In this document: piece after piece, positions 48,273 to 57,871 of the stretch
Position numbering within the stretch: the first letter of the stretch is position 1
Layout: the number at the start of each line of letters is the position of its first letter
Source: Prevotella melaninogenica
GTDB lineage: Bacteria; Bacteroidota; Bacteroidia; Bacteroidales; Bacteroidaceae
Direction of reading: 5' to 3'
NCBI RefSeq assembly: GCF_018127965.1
Contig: NZ_CP072350.1
Coordinates: 744,001-808,000, forward strand
DNA: 64,000 nt
Notes under the pieces: model-generated
Databases searched by the model: none
What the model saw: only the letters and a program-made list of their open reading frames with translations
What the model was told of the DNA's origin: nothing
Made by a program: the position numbers and the translations under genes

Positions 48273-48303
48273 TTGAGAACGCCCCAGATTATTTGTACTT
48301 TTG
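48273..48303 (+). promoter_or_regulatory. Promoter in front of immunity 2b
   Basis: TTG (48273-48275), 20-base spacer, TACTTTTG (48296-48303). It lies 62 bp before the duplicated immunity start, in the spacer of the 843-bp repeat. Confidence 0.6.
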
Positions 48304-48365
48304 TGATGAGAACAATGCAGATGTAATGCAAACTATATGGGTATCATCACAAATTTATAATATCA

Positions 48366-49046
48366 ATGGCAAATAATTTTTCAATAGGAGGATTTAGAAT
48401 CTTCTCGACAGCAGGTACAGTTTTTGCATCTCTTGTAGGTGCACCACTGCTTATCTTTATTATAACGAGGTTTACGCTTGGTGGAAATAAAGATGCTATC
48501 CCTTACGCAGATACGTATATAAAGAATTCAGACACAATAGTAGTAAAAATTCCTAAAGACCGTCACAAAATTTAAAAGGATGATGATATCTTCACTACCA
48601 GCGGATGGTTTATGGGAGTAGCACAAACACGCTCGGCAACTTATAATATGTATTATTTCTATTCCCCTGAACATAAGAAATATTTAGGAGTTGTTACTTT
48701 TAAAGGAAGCTATAATACCATTCAAAGGGGTAGTGGCGAGAAAATCTGGTATGATGACATAGAAGTTCAGAGACTAACTTTTCTTTACAGGATTAAAAGT
48801 TTCTCAGCCTACGTAAATCGTCAGCAATGGCAGGACCCAACCTACGGTACAAAGGATAATCCTGTTCCTATCTTCTTTAAGCGTGCGTTGTCAGGACATG
48901 AAACTTTAGATATGGATGATTTTATTACCATAAAGCCCAGTGTTAACAAAAAGTTTGTTGAACTTTATCTTGCGCATGAATTGTCTTCAAAAGAGTTTAA
49001 TCGTCTTTATGGAGAAGACATGAAACGCTTGGGGCTGAAAGATTAA
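48366..49046 (+). pseudogene. Immunity protein 2b, tandem duplicate with one nonsense codon
   Basis: Nearly identical to 2a, but AAA (Lys) became TAA at 48573-48575, shown by HKI followed by the stop where 2a has HKIKKDDD. The rest of the frame stays open to 49046. The duplicated unit is 843 bp and includes about 40 bp copied from the end of the module 2 effector gene. An internal restart at 48612 would lack the TM helix. Confidence 0.8.
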
Positions 49047-49115
49047 GTTAGGTGACGAGTGGACTGGTTTATGAGTTGACAAGTTGCTTGCAAAGCAAGA
49101 AATGTGAGTAAAAAG

Positions 49116-49146
49116 TTGAGAACGCTCCAGATTCTTTGTACTTTTG
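49116..49146 (+). promoter_or_regulatory. Promoter in front of immunity 2c fragment
   Basis: TTG (49116-49118), 20-base spacer, TACTTTTG (49139-49146); a copy of the promoter at 48273 carried by the 843-bp repeat. Confidence 0.55.
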
Positions 49147-49208
49147 TGATGAGAACAATGCAGATGTAATGCAAACTATATGAGTATCATCGCAAATTCA
49201 TAATATCA

Positions 49209-49337
49209 ATGGCAAATAATTTTTCAATAGGAGGAATTAAAATCTTCTCGACAGCAGGTACAGTCTTTGCCTCTCTTGTAGGTGCACCACTATTTATCTA
49301 TATGATAGTAAATTCAAGGAAGAAGAGTATAATATGA
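49209..49337 (+). pseudogene. Immunity 2c, truncated third copy
   Basis: Starts MANNFSIGGIKIFSTAGTVF like 2a but loses homology within the TM helix at about 49,300 and ends at a chance stop (49335-49337). Its downstream sequence is the end of a module-1-type effector, so a recombination joint lies inside the TM segment. Confidence 0.65.
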
Positions 49338-49416
49338 CAAAAGAAACTGTTAGGAGGTTACAAGAGATAAACGCAAAGGATAAAGCAAACTCAGAAATAA
49401 TCTCAGATGGGAAGTA
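49299..49416 (+). pseudogene. 3' remnant of a module-1-type effector gene
   Basis: In frame this reads KFKEEEYNMTKETVRRL and ends EIISDGK with the stop at 49414-49416. It aligns with the end of the module 1 effector (KEYKEEEYEMTAEIVS...KIVSDGK) but is clearly diverged. It is therefore from another allele, not a fresh copy. An immunity-1 start overlaps its end, as in module 1. Confidence 0.6.
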
Positions 49417-49480
49417 GCAAAGGAAATTGGGGAAGATATGGATTACAAGCATTTGGAATTTCAGTGCTTGGACCCCTCTT
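49407..49480 (+). pseudogene. 5' fragment of an immunity-1 gene, joined to vgrG
   Basis: ATG at 49407 starts MGSSKGNWGRYGLQAFG as in 1a. Homology passes into vgrG at about 49,478-49,484, the same joint as at 43,665. Identical joints at two places indicate one ancestral recombination event copied with the module. Confidence 0.7.
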
Positions 49481-51031
49481 TTTGGATGTATTATCGTTTC
49501 TGGCTACTCTGCAACTTACAGAATGGAAACCGCACACAGCTGCTTCTCATGGAATGATACAACGATTGGGGATGTGGTTAAGAAACTATGCGAACAAGCT
49601 AAGGTGCAGTTGGAGCTAAATCCTGCATTCAAGGAAAACAAAGACTATATTTGCCAATATGAAGAATCGGACTTCGACTTTATCCGCCGTCTTGCACATC
49701 AGTATCAAGAGTGGATGTATTTCGATGGAACAAAACTCATCTTTGGTAAACCAAGGAAATTGGCTGACCCTATAAGATTAGAATATGGAACAACACTGTC
49801 TTCCCTCGATATTGGTTTACAGACCCTTGCACGCTCTGAGCTGGTATTCTCTTATCACTCTGGTGCTGACCGTGAGATGCAACGTATGACGCCAGACTTG
49901 GCATATGGTCATGACAAACTTGCGGGTGATGCTTTCCGTGCATCATTAGGTATGTTCTCAAAACCTGCACGACAGCATGCACTGCCACGTATCAGCGATG
50001 AGTCAGAACTTATTAATTACATGGGACGTAAGCAGGCAGCTGAGACGGCAGAAACACACTACATCACAGCTGAGAGTCAGGTACCAACCCTGCGTATAGG
50101 TTCTGTTATAAGTCTCTACAGCTCGTTCTTGGAGCGTGTAGGAGACATTTCCAAGGAGAGCTTGGGTAACTTTATCATCATTGAGATAACCCATGAGGTG
50201 AGCCAAGGAAGCTACTACAAAAACCGCTTCAAGGCTATACCTGCTACAATAAAAGCATTACCAAGTCCAAAGGTGCGTATACCATTAGCCGAAACGCAGA
50301 TGGCAACGGTGCTTAGTAATGCTGATCCAGAGGGTAAGGGCCGTGTTCGTGTACGTATGAACTGGCAGACGGATGGTATGCAGACAGGCTGGGTGCGTGT
50401 GATGACCCCTGATGGCGGTAGCAGTAGTGACGTAAAGAGTAACCGTGGATTTGTGTTTATCCCAGAGGTAGGCGACCAAGTCCTCCTCGGTTTCCGCCAT
50501 GGAGACCCTGCAAGACCTTACGTTATGGGTAGTCTGTTTAATGGAACAACTGGTGGTGGCGGTGGTCAAGGCAACAACTGCAAGAGCCTTACCACACGAA
50601 GTGGTAGTTCCCTTAAGCTTGATGATTCTGCAGGTAGCGTCACATTGCACGACAAGGGTGGTGTAAAAATGAATTTTGATGGTGCAGGAAATCAAACTTT
50701 AGCCACCAAAGCTTCTGCAACAACAACAGTCGGTAAAGATGCCAGTGTTCTACGAATGGATAAAGATGGTAATATAGATTTATCTGGACATACCAAGGTT
50801 CGCATTGCAATCAATGATAATACCTATATTCAACTGACAGATGGTGAAATTGATATTATCTCCCCTGTCATAAAGGTTATAGCTTCTGATGTAACACAAA
50901 TAGCTAATACGAATGGTGAAGATACGGGAGTAATTGTAAACACAGATGTTTCTATTAAGAATGTCGAAAATGTTAATATAAATGGCAACAAAGATATTAC
51001 GATAAATGGAAAAAATGTCAATATCAATTAG
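49481..51031 (+). pseudogene. vgrG: 5'-truncated vgrG copy 3 with a distinct tail
   Basis: Starts at FGCIIVSGYSATYR like copy 2, lacking 88 N-terminal residues. The core is nearly identical to the other copies. The tail after MNFDG is different: NQTLATKASATTTVGKD, an irregular needle with TNGEDTGVIVNTDVSIKN, ending DITINGKNVNIN. Like copy 2 it lacks its own start and looks like a stored tail. Confidence 0.75.
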
Positions 51032-51157
51032 GTATTAGAAGAAAAGAGTTTTTATGGACAATAAGGAAAATATGTGCAAAGATTATTTTAACAAGAACAA
51101 CAGAGTTATCACTAACGATGAGCAGTTTACAGCTTATGTCCAAAATATAAGAATAAA

Positions 51158-52231
51158 ATGGAGGAAGAAGAACTTCGTCTGTTATCTTCGTTGGGACTGA
51201 CAGAGGAAGACATTATTGATAAAACAGACCCAGACCTCGGCACTACACGAAGTGCTGAGGCTATGCTTCGGTCTATTGAACGTCAAAGACAGTATAAGCA
51301 GCGTGTCATAGAAGCGGCAAGGATAAAGAGAGAAACAGGAAAAGATATAGTAATAGAACAGGAGGATAGTAACAAAGAAAGAGATATTGAACGCATCTTA
51401 AAGTATAGGTGTGAACAAATGTCTGCAACTCGCCTAAATGGTGTTTCTATTAATAATTCTCAGGTTAATCAAGATTTTAAGGTAGTTCAAAATGTTGATA
51501 ATAAGGAAGGTTTATTTTTAGTAACTTTGTTAGACAACATTGTAAATGCTACTCCACAACCCCTAAAAGAATCAGTTGAGTTGCTGATGGAGGTAGATAA
51601 AGCTCTACTCTCTAATGTTTTATTGGATATTGACGAACAGACGGGCAAAGTTAATCAGATTTTAAACCATGATGAGATTATCGAACAATGGGACCAATGT
51701 AAGGACTCTTTGAGAAAAAAATACGATTTTATTCGAAAAGAAGATACTCGTGATAAGTTGGAATATTTCCTTAAGGTTGTAGAAGAACAGGCTCACAACT
51801 TAGATAGTTTGAGTATGATGTTTAATGCAAAACTGTTTGTCAATACATTCTTTGATAAATATTTGGTTACAGATAAGAACCTCTTCGACCCATATAAGCG
51901 AGTCTTTAACTCACAGCTCTTTGAGGATATTGCTGTTGAATTGGATTTTACTCAGGAAATTCTGAAAGAGTCACCAAATATGGTCCTCATTCAAAGAAAA
52001 AGCAAGATGAACAAAGACACTTTACCATTATCACAGATTAAGGAGGGCTATGAGAAAAAGTTTCAACCAACGATTCAATATAAGTTTTCTGACTATAACT
52101 ATTCTATGGTAGAGAAGTATGTTATCAACACGAAATATAATTTCATTGTCCAATCAGATGTTTTATTCATAGAGGAAGTTACCAATAACTTGGAAGTTGT
52201 AACAGATTTTAAACTGAGAAAATTAGTATAA
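51158..52231 (+). CDS. VgrG-linked adaptor-like protein, module 3
   Basis: 357-aa paralogue of the module 1 and 2 adaptors, with an extra acidic and helical N-terminal part (residues 1-85, EEEELRLLSSLGLTEEDIID). The shared part starts at LKYRCEQMSATRLNG and keeps LNHDEIIEQWDQCK and KKFQPTIQYKFSDYNYSM, ending DFKLRKLV. A further ATG at 51054 joins this frame if one A is added near 51150, so the true N-terminus may be longer. It lies 4 bp before the effector gene. Confidence 0.6.
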   Translation: MEEEELRLLSSLGLTEEDIIDKTDPDLGTTRSAEAMLRSIERQRQYKQRVIEAARIKRETGKDIVIEQEDSNKERDIERILKYRCEQMSATRLNGVSINNSQVNQDFKVVQNVDNKEGLFLVTLLDNIVNATPQPLKESVELLMEVDKALLSNVLLDIDEQTGKVNQILNHDEIIEQWDQCKDSLRKKYDFIRKEDTRDKLEYFLKVVEEQAHNLDSLSMMFNAKLFVNTFFDKYLVTDKNLFDPYKRVFNSQLFEDIAVELDFTQEILKESPNMVLIQRKSKMNKDTLPLSQIKEGYEKKFQPTIQYKFSDYNYSMVEKYVINTKYNFIVQSDVLFIEEVTNNLEVVTDFKLRKLV

Positions 52232-52235
52232 GTAT

Positions 52236-53432
52236 ATGGCTGAATCGTATATTCCTGCAGAGGCTTATGTCATTTGTTCAAAGATGACATGCGGTGTACC
52301 ACGTAAGTTATTACCATCACGTAGTGATAAAACAGTTGCCTACTCAAATGGTTCCAAGATTCTTCTGACAGTTGAAGACCGAAAGATTGACGAATCTTTT
52401 GAATGTGTGGAAAAAGGTCTGGATTGGGGAGGATTTGAAGCGTTAGCAGCAGGTATATGTATAGGTGCATTGGTTGTTGCTACAGTTGCTACAGGAGGAC
52501 TTGCCTTGGCTGCAACAGGCGTTATGTATGCAGCTGCAGGCGCAACCGTCATCTCTGGAGTGGGGGGAATTATAAGTATTGCAAATGCTTGTGATTGTAC
52601 TCTGGAATCGATGTGGTCAGCTGAAAGCTCATCTGTTAGATTTAATGAATACGCAGCCTTACTGAACAGATCTTTTATGAACTGTAAGAATAAAGGCGTT
52701 ATCAATATAATATTAGATAAACAGATAGCTATGGATGCTGCAAAAGCTATCAGTGACAGTAATATGAATGCCTTTTATTGGAAGATGGGTTCTCAGTTTG
52801 TTATGGGTGCAATAACCGCTATTACTGCAGCATCAAGCGGTGTGTCTCTTGTTGGTGCGGCAGTTTTAGCTGTACCTTCATACTTCAGTTGGGGCTTGAA
52901 GCTATCACCAACTGCAAAGAACACAGTCTCAGGAATTATAACCTATGGTGCTGGTTTGGCAAGTGGAGCTGGAGCTGCTGGTGTCGGAGTTGGTATTATG
53001 GTAGGAAGCAATGTGGCAGGAAGTGTTCCGAAAACAATTGTGGGTGCTGTCATAAATAAAATTGGCGTAAACGAACAGAAAGCAACAATTGAGACTTTAA
53101 AGAATGCAGGTCCTGCTATACGAAATACACCTGCAATGATAACGACTGGTACAAAGACAGCCTTTGGCTATATCCAATATGGGTGGGGAGTTTTAACTAA
53201 AAATATAGATACACAATTTAAAGGCGCGATAAGGACAGCTGTACATTCTAAGCACTTCAAGGCTATTGAGGGGAAAGGATTTGTTGCAGGAATTGTAGGA
53301 GCTGTGGTAAATATTGGAGTTGCAGCTGATAATCATATCGATGATTATAAAAAAGAAGCTTCGGATAAAAATGATATTGCAAATAAGGCTGATAATTCAA
53401 ACTCTATCAATGTTGTATCAATACGAGGATAA
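52236..53432 (+). CDS. PAAR-like (DUF4280) membrane effector, module 3
   Basis: 398-aa effector, intact. PAAR-like parts: AESYIPAEAYVICSKMTCGVPRK and LLNRSFMNCKNKGVINIIL (about 147-165). A Gly/Ala/Val hydrophobic insert (about 70-115) lies between, and more hydrophobic stretches follow at 185-215 and 225-255. The C-terminal helix GFVAGIVGAVVNIGVAAD precedes the charged DDYKKEASDKN. This is the same plan as the module 1 and 2 effectors with a different sequence. A pore-forming or membrane role is inferred from composition only. Confidence 0.7.
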   Translation: MAESYIPAEAYVICSKMTCGVPRKLLPSRSDKTVAYSNGSKILLTVEDRKIDESFECVEKGLDWGGFEALAAGICIGALVVATVATGGLALAATGVMYAAAGATVISGVGGIISIANACDCTLESMWSAESSSVRFNEYAALLNRSFMNCKNKGVINIILDKQIAMDAAKAISDSNMNAFYWKMGSQFVMGAITAITAASSGVSLVGAAVLAVPSYFSWGLKLSPTAKNTVSGIITYGAGLASGAGAAGVGVGIMVGSNVAGSVPKTIVGAVINKIGVNEQKATIETLKNAGPAIRNTPAMITTGTKTAFGYIQYGWGVLTKNIDTQFKGAIRTAVHSKHFKAIEGKGFVAGIVGAVVNIGVAADNHIDDYKKEASDKNDIANKADNSNSINVVSIRG

Positions 53433-53437
53433 TAGAT

Positions 53438-54034
53438 ATGAAAAAGATTAATATGGGTTGGTTTACAGGTGTCGGGCTTGTTGCAATGTTATTGGCAATT
53501 GGTAATCTGATTTACACATGCACACGGAATGACGGGGAAAAGTATGTACAACAGTATATTGATGAGTCGGAGTATGTTACATTTCATTATCCTGAAGGAA
53601 TACAGGATGTTACTTATAGAGCAGGGAGTATAATGACAGGTGTTCTAATGAACTCAACAGAAAGAATTAGAACTGATAGTTTGGCTTTTTATGATAAATA
53701 TTATAAGAAATATTTCTGTGTATTCGTCATCGAGCCAGAGAGTCGGGAGACAGTTAGGCAAGGTATGATAGTTGTAAATGATATACGTTATCGTAAGACC
53801 ATCAAAGCTCGTATAAACAAGTACGAACTAAACTCTCCTCGATATGGTTCTAAAGAAAACCCTGTCCCTGTGTTAGACTATGACTATGATTTACAACGAT
53901 TAAGAAGTGCTTATGATGACAAGGAATACGAATATGCGTTCAGCAGACCTGCCTATTACAAGAGAGCAGTAGAACTATATCTCACCTATATGATGAGTAA
54001 GGAAGAGTTCAAGGAACGGTTTGAAAAGGAGTAA
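53438..54034 (+). CDS. Single-TM immunity protein 3a
   Basis: 198-aa protein starting MKKINMGWFTGVGLV, with one TM helix (about 7-27). It carries NSPRYGSKENPVPVLDY and YYKRAVELYLTYMMSKEEFKERFEKE, the module 3 form of the motif pair shared with immunity 1 and 2. It starts 5 bp after the effector stop and is intact. Confidence 0.7.
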   Translation: MKKINMGWFTGVGLVAMLLAIGNLIYTCTRNDGEKYVQQYIDESEYVTFHYPEGIQDVTYRAGSIMTGVLMNSTERIRTDSLAFYDKYYKKYFCVFVIEPESRETVRQGMIVVNDIRYRKTIKARINKYELNSPRYGSKENPVPVLDYDYDLQRLRSAYDDKEYEYAFSRPAYYKRAVELYLTYMMSKEEFKERFEKE

Positions 54035-54100
54035 TTTGATGACTCTGCAGGTAGCGTAACATTGCATGATAAGGGCGGTGTAAGCATGAACTTTGATGGT
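54035..54100 (+). pseudogene. 66-bp relic of the vgrG core
   Basis: Matches the vgrG segment coding DDSAGSVTLHDKGGVSMNFDG, the last stretch shared by all module tails. It is fused straight into the module 3 effector copy at GDKTVAHSNG, where both partners share GA-[CT]-AAAACAG. It shows that the switch point of the vgrG tails is a real recombination site. Confidence 0.7.
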
Positions 54101-55074
54101 GACAAAACAGTTGCCCACTCAAATGGTTCCAAGATTCTTCTGACAGGTGAAGACCGAAAGATTGACGAATCGTTTGAATGTGTGGAAAAAGGGTTGAGCT
54201 GGGGAGGATTTGAAGCGTTAGCAGCAGGTATATGTATAGGTGCATTGGTTGTTGCTACAGTTGCTACAGGAGGACTCGCCTTGACTGCAACAGGCGTTAT
54301 GTTTGCAGCTGCAGGCGCAACTGTCATCTCTGGAGTAGGGGGAATTATAAGTATTGCACATGCCTGTGATTGTACTCTGGAATCAACATGGGTTGGCAAA
54401 AGTTCATCTGTTAGATTCAATAAGCATGCAGCTTTGCTAAATAGATCTCTTATGAAATGTATAAACAAGGGCACTATCAACATAATATTAGATAAACAGA
54501 TAGCTATGGATGCTGCAAAAGCTATCAGTGACAGTAATATGAATGCCTTTTATTGGAGGATGGGTTCTCAGTTTGTTATGGGTGCAATAACTGCTATTAC
54601 TGCAGCATCAAGCGCTGTGTCTCTTGTTGCTGCAGCAGTTTTGGCTGTGCCTTCATATTTTAGCTGGTGGTTACCTGATGATTTATCATCAACAACAAGT
54701 AATATAGGTGCTGGCGCTATTACCTACATCGCTGGTATGGTTGTCACCAAAGAAGTTAAGAGTACGGTTTCATTAATAAAGACAGGTGCCAAGACTGTAG
54801 GTGGATATGCCCAATATGGATATGCAGTGTTGAAAAAAATTTGGATGCCCAATTGGAAGGAGCAATACGAGCTGCGATACACTCTAAGCAGATAAACCCA
54901 AGTCAATTAAAGGGATTTGCTGCTGGACTTGGAGGGGCTGCGGTAAATGTGGGAATTGGAATTGTGGCTGATAATAATATCGATGATTATAAAAAAGAAG
55001 CTTCAGATGAAAATAAAAACGCAAATAAGGATGATAAATTAAACTCTATTAATGTTGTATCAATACAAGGATAA
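54101..55074 (+). pseudogene. Second copy of module 3 effector, truncated and frameshifted
   Basis: Lacks the first 31 residues (the PAAR-like start) and then follows the module 3 effector from DKTVAHSNGSKILLTGEDRKIDE. A stop is reached at 54895, but adding one A in the A7 run 54833-54839 rejoins LKKNLDAQLEGAIRAAIHSK through to 55074. The middle (about 54,660-54,760) is diverged from the intact copy. It cannot be loaded normally. Confidence 0.75.
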
Positions 55075-55082
55075 TATATAAT

Positions 55083-55679
55083 ATGAAAAAGATTAATATG
55101 GGTTGGTTTATAGGTGTTGGGCTTGTTGCAATGTTGTTGGCTATTGGTAATCTGATTTACACCTGCACACGGAATGACGGGGAAAAGTATGTACAGCAGT
55201 ATATTGACGAGTCGGAGTATGTTACATTTCATTATCCTGATGGAATACAGGATGTTACTTATAGAGCAGGGAGTATAATGACAGGTGTTCTAATGAACTC
55301 AACAAAAAGAATTAGAACTGATAGTTTGGCTTTTTATGATAAATATTATAAGAAATATTTCTGTGTATTCGTCATCGAGCCAGAGAGTCGGGAGACATTT
55401 AGGCAAGGCGAGATAGTTTAAAATGATATAAGTTCTCGTAAGACCATCAAAGCTCGTATAAACAAGTACGAACTAAACTCTCCTCGATATGGTTCTAAAG
55501 CCAACCCAGTCCCAGTGTTAGACTATGACTATGATTTACAAGAATTCAGAGATGTTTATGATGACAAGGAATACGAGTATGCGTTCAGCAGACCTTCCTA
55601 TTACAAGAGAGCAGTAGAACTATATCTCACTTATATGATGAGTAAGGAAGAATTCAAGGAACGGTTTGAAAAGGAGTAA
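55083..55679 (+). pseudogene. Immunity protein 3b with one nonsense codon
   Basis: Close copy of 3a. The codons GTT GTA AAT became GTT TAA AAT at about 55419-55421, stopping the protein after 112 residues. The remaining frame is open to 55679 and ends EEFKERFEKE as in 3a. Confidence 0.8.
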
Positions 55680-55713
55680 TTTGAAGGGGCTATCAATACA
55701 ACGGTAATACGTT

Positions 55714-55784
55714 ATGAAAAAGATTAATATGGGTTGGTTTGTAGGTGTCGGGCTTGTTGCAATGTTGTTGAAAGTTGTTGTTCT
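55714..55784 (+). pseudogene. 5' fragment of a third immunity-3 gene, joined to vgrG
   Basis: Starts MKKINMGWFVGVGLVAMLL and then passes, at about 55,770-55,787, into the middle of vgrG (GLQTLARSEQ). It is the third immunity/vgrG joint in the window and falls at a different vgrG position from the other two. Confidence 0.65.
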
Positions 55785-56744
55785 GATGGCTTACAGACTC
55801 TTGCACGCTCTGAGCAGGTGTTCTCATATCACTCTGGTGCTGACCGTGAAATGCAACGTATGACGCCAGACTTGGCATATGGTCATGACAAACTTGCGGG
55901 TGATGCTTTCCGTGCATCATTAGGTATGTTCTCAAAACCTGCAAGACAGCATGCGCTGCCACGTATCAGCGATGAGTCGGAACTTATTAATTACATGGGA
56001 CGTAAGCAGGCAGCTGAGACGGCAGAAACACACTACATCACAGCTGAGAGTCAGGTACCAACCCTGCGTGTAGGCTCTGTCGTAAGTCTCTACAGCTCGT
56101 TCTTAGAGCGTGTAGGAAACATATCAAAAGAGAGTTTGGGTAACTTTATCATCATTGAGATAACCCATGAGGTGAGCCAAGGCAGCTACTACAAGAACCG
56201 CTTTAAGGCTATCCCTGCTACAATAAAGGCACTGCCAAGTCCAAAGGTGCGTATGCCATTAGCTGAAACACAGATGGCAACCGTGCTTAGCAATGCTGAC
56301 CCAGAGGGTAAGGGCCGTGTTCGTGTACGTATGAACTGGCAGACAGATGGTATGCAGACAGGCTGGGTGCGTGTGATGACCCCAGATGGCGGTAGCAGTA
56401 GTGACGTAAAGAGTAACCGTGGTTTTGTGTTTATCCCAGAGGTAGGCGACCAAGTCCTCCTCGGCTTCCGCCATGGAGACCCAGCAAGACCATACGTTAT
56501 GGGTAGCCTGTTTAACGGAGTTACTGGTAACGGTGGCGGCTCAAATAATAGTATTAAAAGTCTTAAGACACGTAGTGGTATTTCTGTTATCCTGAATGAT
56601 GATAATAAGTCACTTGAGATAAAAGATGCAGGCGGTAGTTCCATTCATTTGGATGGAAATGGAAACATCTTGCTTAATGCCCCTAAGAACATACAGCTCC
56701 ATGCTGGTAATGATATGTCCTTAATGGTAGGTCACAACCTACAA

Positions 56745-57871
56745 ACCTGAACTCGGGATAAGAAATGTCTGTAAAAAGTTGGTAATCTCATTATATTTTT
56801 GTAACTTTATAGCTGAAAATCAATCAATTACAATAAATATAACAATGATTACCAAGGACAAAATTACTGAAATTTTCTGTATTGCAGATGACTTTTGCAA
56901 AGAATTTGAGTTAGAAACTGATAAAATAGGTCTCTCAGAAAAGAATAAAGGATGTCATCGCCATCGCAGGTGGCGTATGAGTAAATCTGAAATCATAACG
57001 ATTTTAATTTGCTTCCACTTTAATTCCTATCGTAATTTTCGTCACTATTATACCTTTTTCGTAAAAGAGCATTTAGCAGATTTATTTCCAAATCAATTGT
57101 CTTATAATCGTTTTCTTGAATTAGAGGCAAGAGTCTCTGTAGAGATGATGATGTTCCTGCAGATATGTTGTTTTGGGAGGTGTACTGGTATTAGTTTTAT
57201 TGACTCAACTTGTATTCCAGTTTGCCATAATAAACGTATTTGTCGCAATAAGGTTTTTAGAAATTATGCAACAAGGGGTAAGAGTACAATGGGATGGTAT
57301 TTTGGATTCAAACTACATCTTATCTGTAATGAAAGAGGTGAGATTCTAAACTTTATGCTCACTAAAGCAAATGTTGATGACCGAGACGAAAATGTATTTA
57401 ACAGGTTGACAGACAATGTGTTTGGTAAATTGTTTGCAGACAAAGGGTACATTTCTCAAGGATTATTTGATCGATTGTTCAATGATGGAATAAATTTAGT
57501 TACTGGCATTAGGAGTAACATGAAAAACAAACTAATGCCACTTTATGATAGACTTCTTCTAAGGAAAAGATCTGTAATAGAGACTATCAATGATGAGCTA
57601 AAGAATGTAGCTCAATTAGTGCATTCAAGGCATAGAAGCATATTTAATTTCGCAATGAATGTTCTCTCTGCTATTGCAGCCTACTGCTTCTTTGAGAAGA
57701 AGCCAGCAGAGAACATAGACTTTGCTATAGAGCAACATTCGGGACAGCTTACATTATTCTAAAGTAATCTGTTTTATTACTATCTTTAGGCCCAATCAAA
57801 AGATTGAGTCTAAAGAGCCGTTGTACTAAACCAAACAGAAGAGTGGGATGATACTTAGCCCGAGTTCAGGT
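56745..57871 (+). mobile_element. IS982-family insertion sequence
   Basis: 1127-bp element with 13-bp perfect terminal inverted repeats (ACCTGAACTCGGG at 56745-56757; inverted at 57859-57871) and a 5-bp target duplication TACAA (56740-56744 and 57872-57876). It carries one intact transposase gene. The perfect ends suggest a recent insertion. Confidence 0.88.
56845..57762 (+). CDS. IS982-family transposase
   Basis: 305-aa DDE transposase from the ATG at 56845; a longer frame from 56779 would start too close to the left end. It shows FIDSTCIPVCHNKRI with the first catalytic Asp, GWYFGFKLHLI, ANVDDRDEN, FADKGYIS with the second Asp, and VIETINDELKN with the Glu. The sequence HSRHRSIFNFAMNVLSAIAAYCFFEKKP near the end is typical of IS982 relatives in Bacteroidetes. 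Confidence 0.9.
   Translation: MITKDKITEIFCIADDFCKEFELETDKIGLSEKNKGCHRHRRWRMSKSEIITILICFHFNSYRNFRHYYTFFVKEHLADLFPNQLSYNRFLELEARVSVEMMMFLQICCFGRCTGISFIDSTCIPVCHNKRICRNKVFRNYATRGKSTMGWYFGFKLHLICNERGEILNFMLTKANVDDRDENVFNRLTDNVFGKLFADKGYISQGLFDRLFNDGINLVTGIRSNMKNKLMPLYDRLLLRKRSVIETINDELKNVAQLVHSRHRSIFNFAMNVLSAIAAYCFFEKKPAENIDFAIEQHSGQLTLF

Noticed and set aside
47523..49209. CRISPR or satellite array
   Set aside because: The repeat unit is 843 bp and codes for a protein; there are no short direct repeats with spacers.
54062..54100. ATG at 54062 as a real start for the second module 3 effector copy
   Set aside because: The codons are vgrG core, and the PAAR-like start is missing, so this is a fusion relic.
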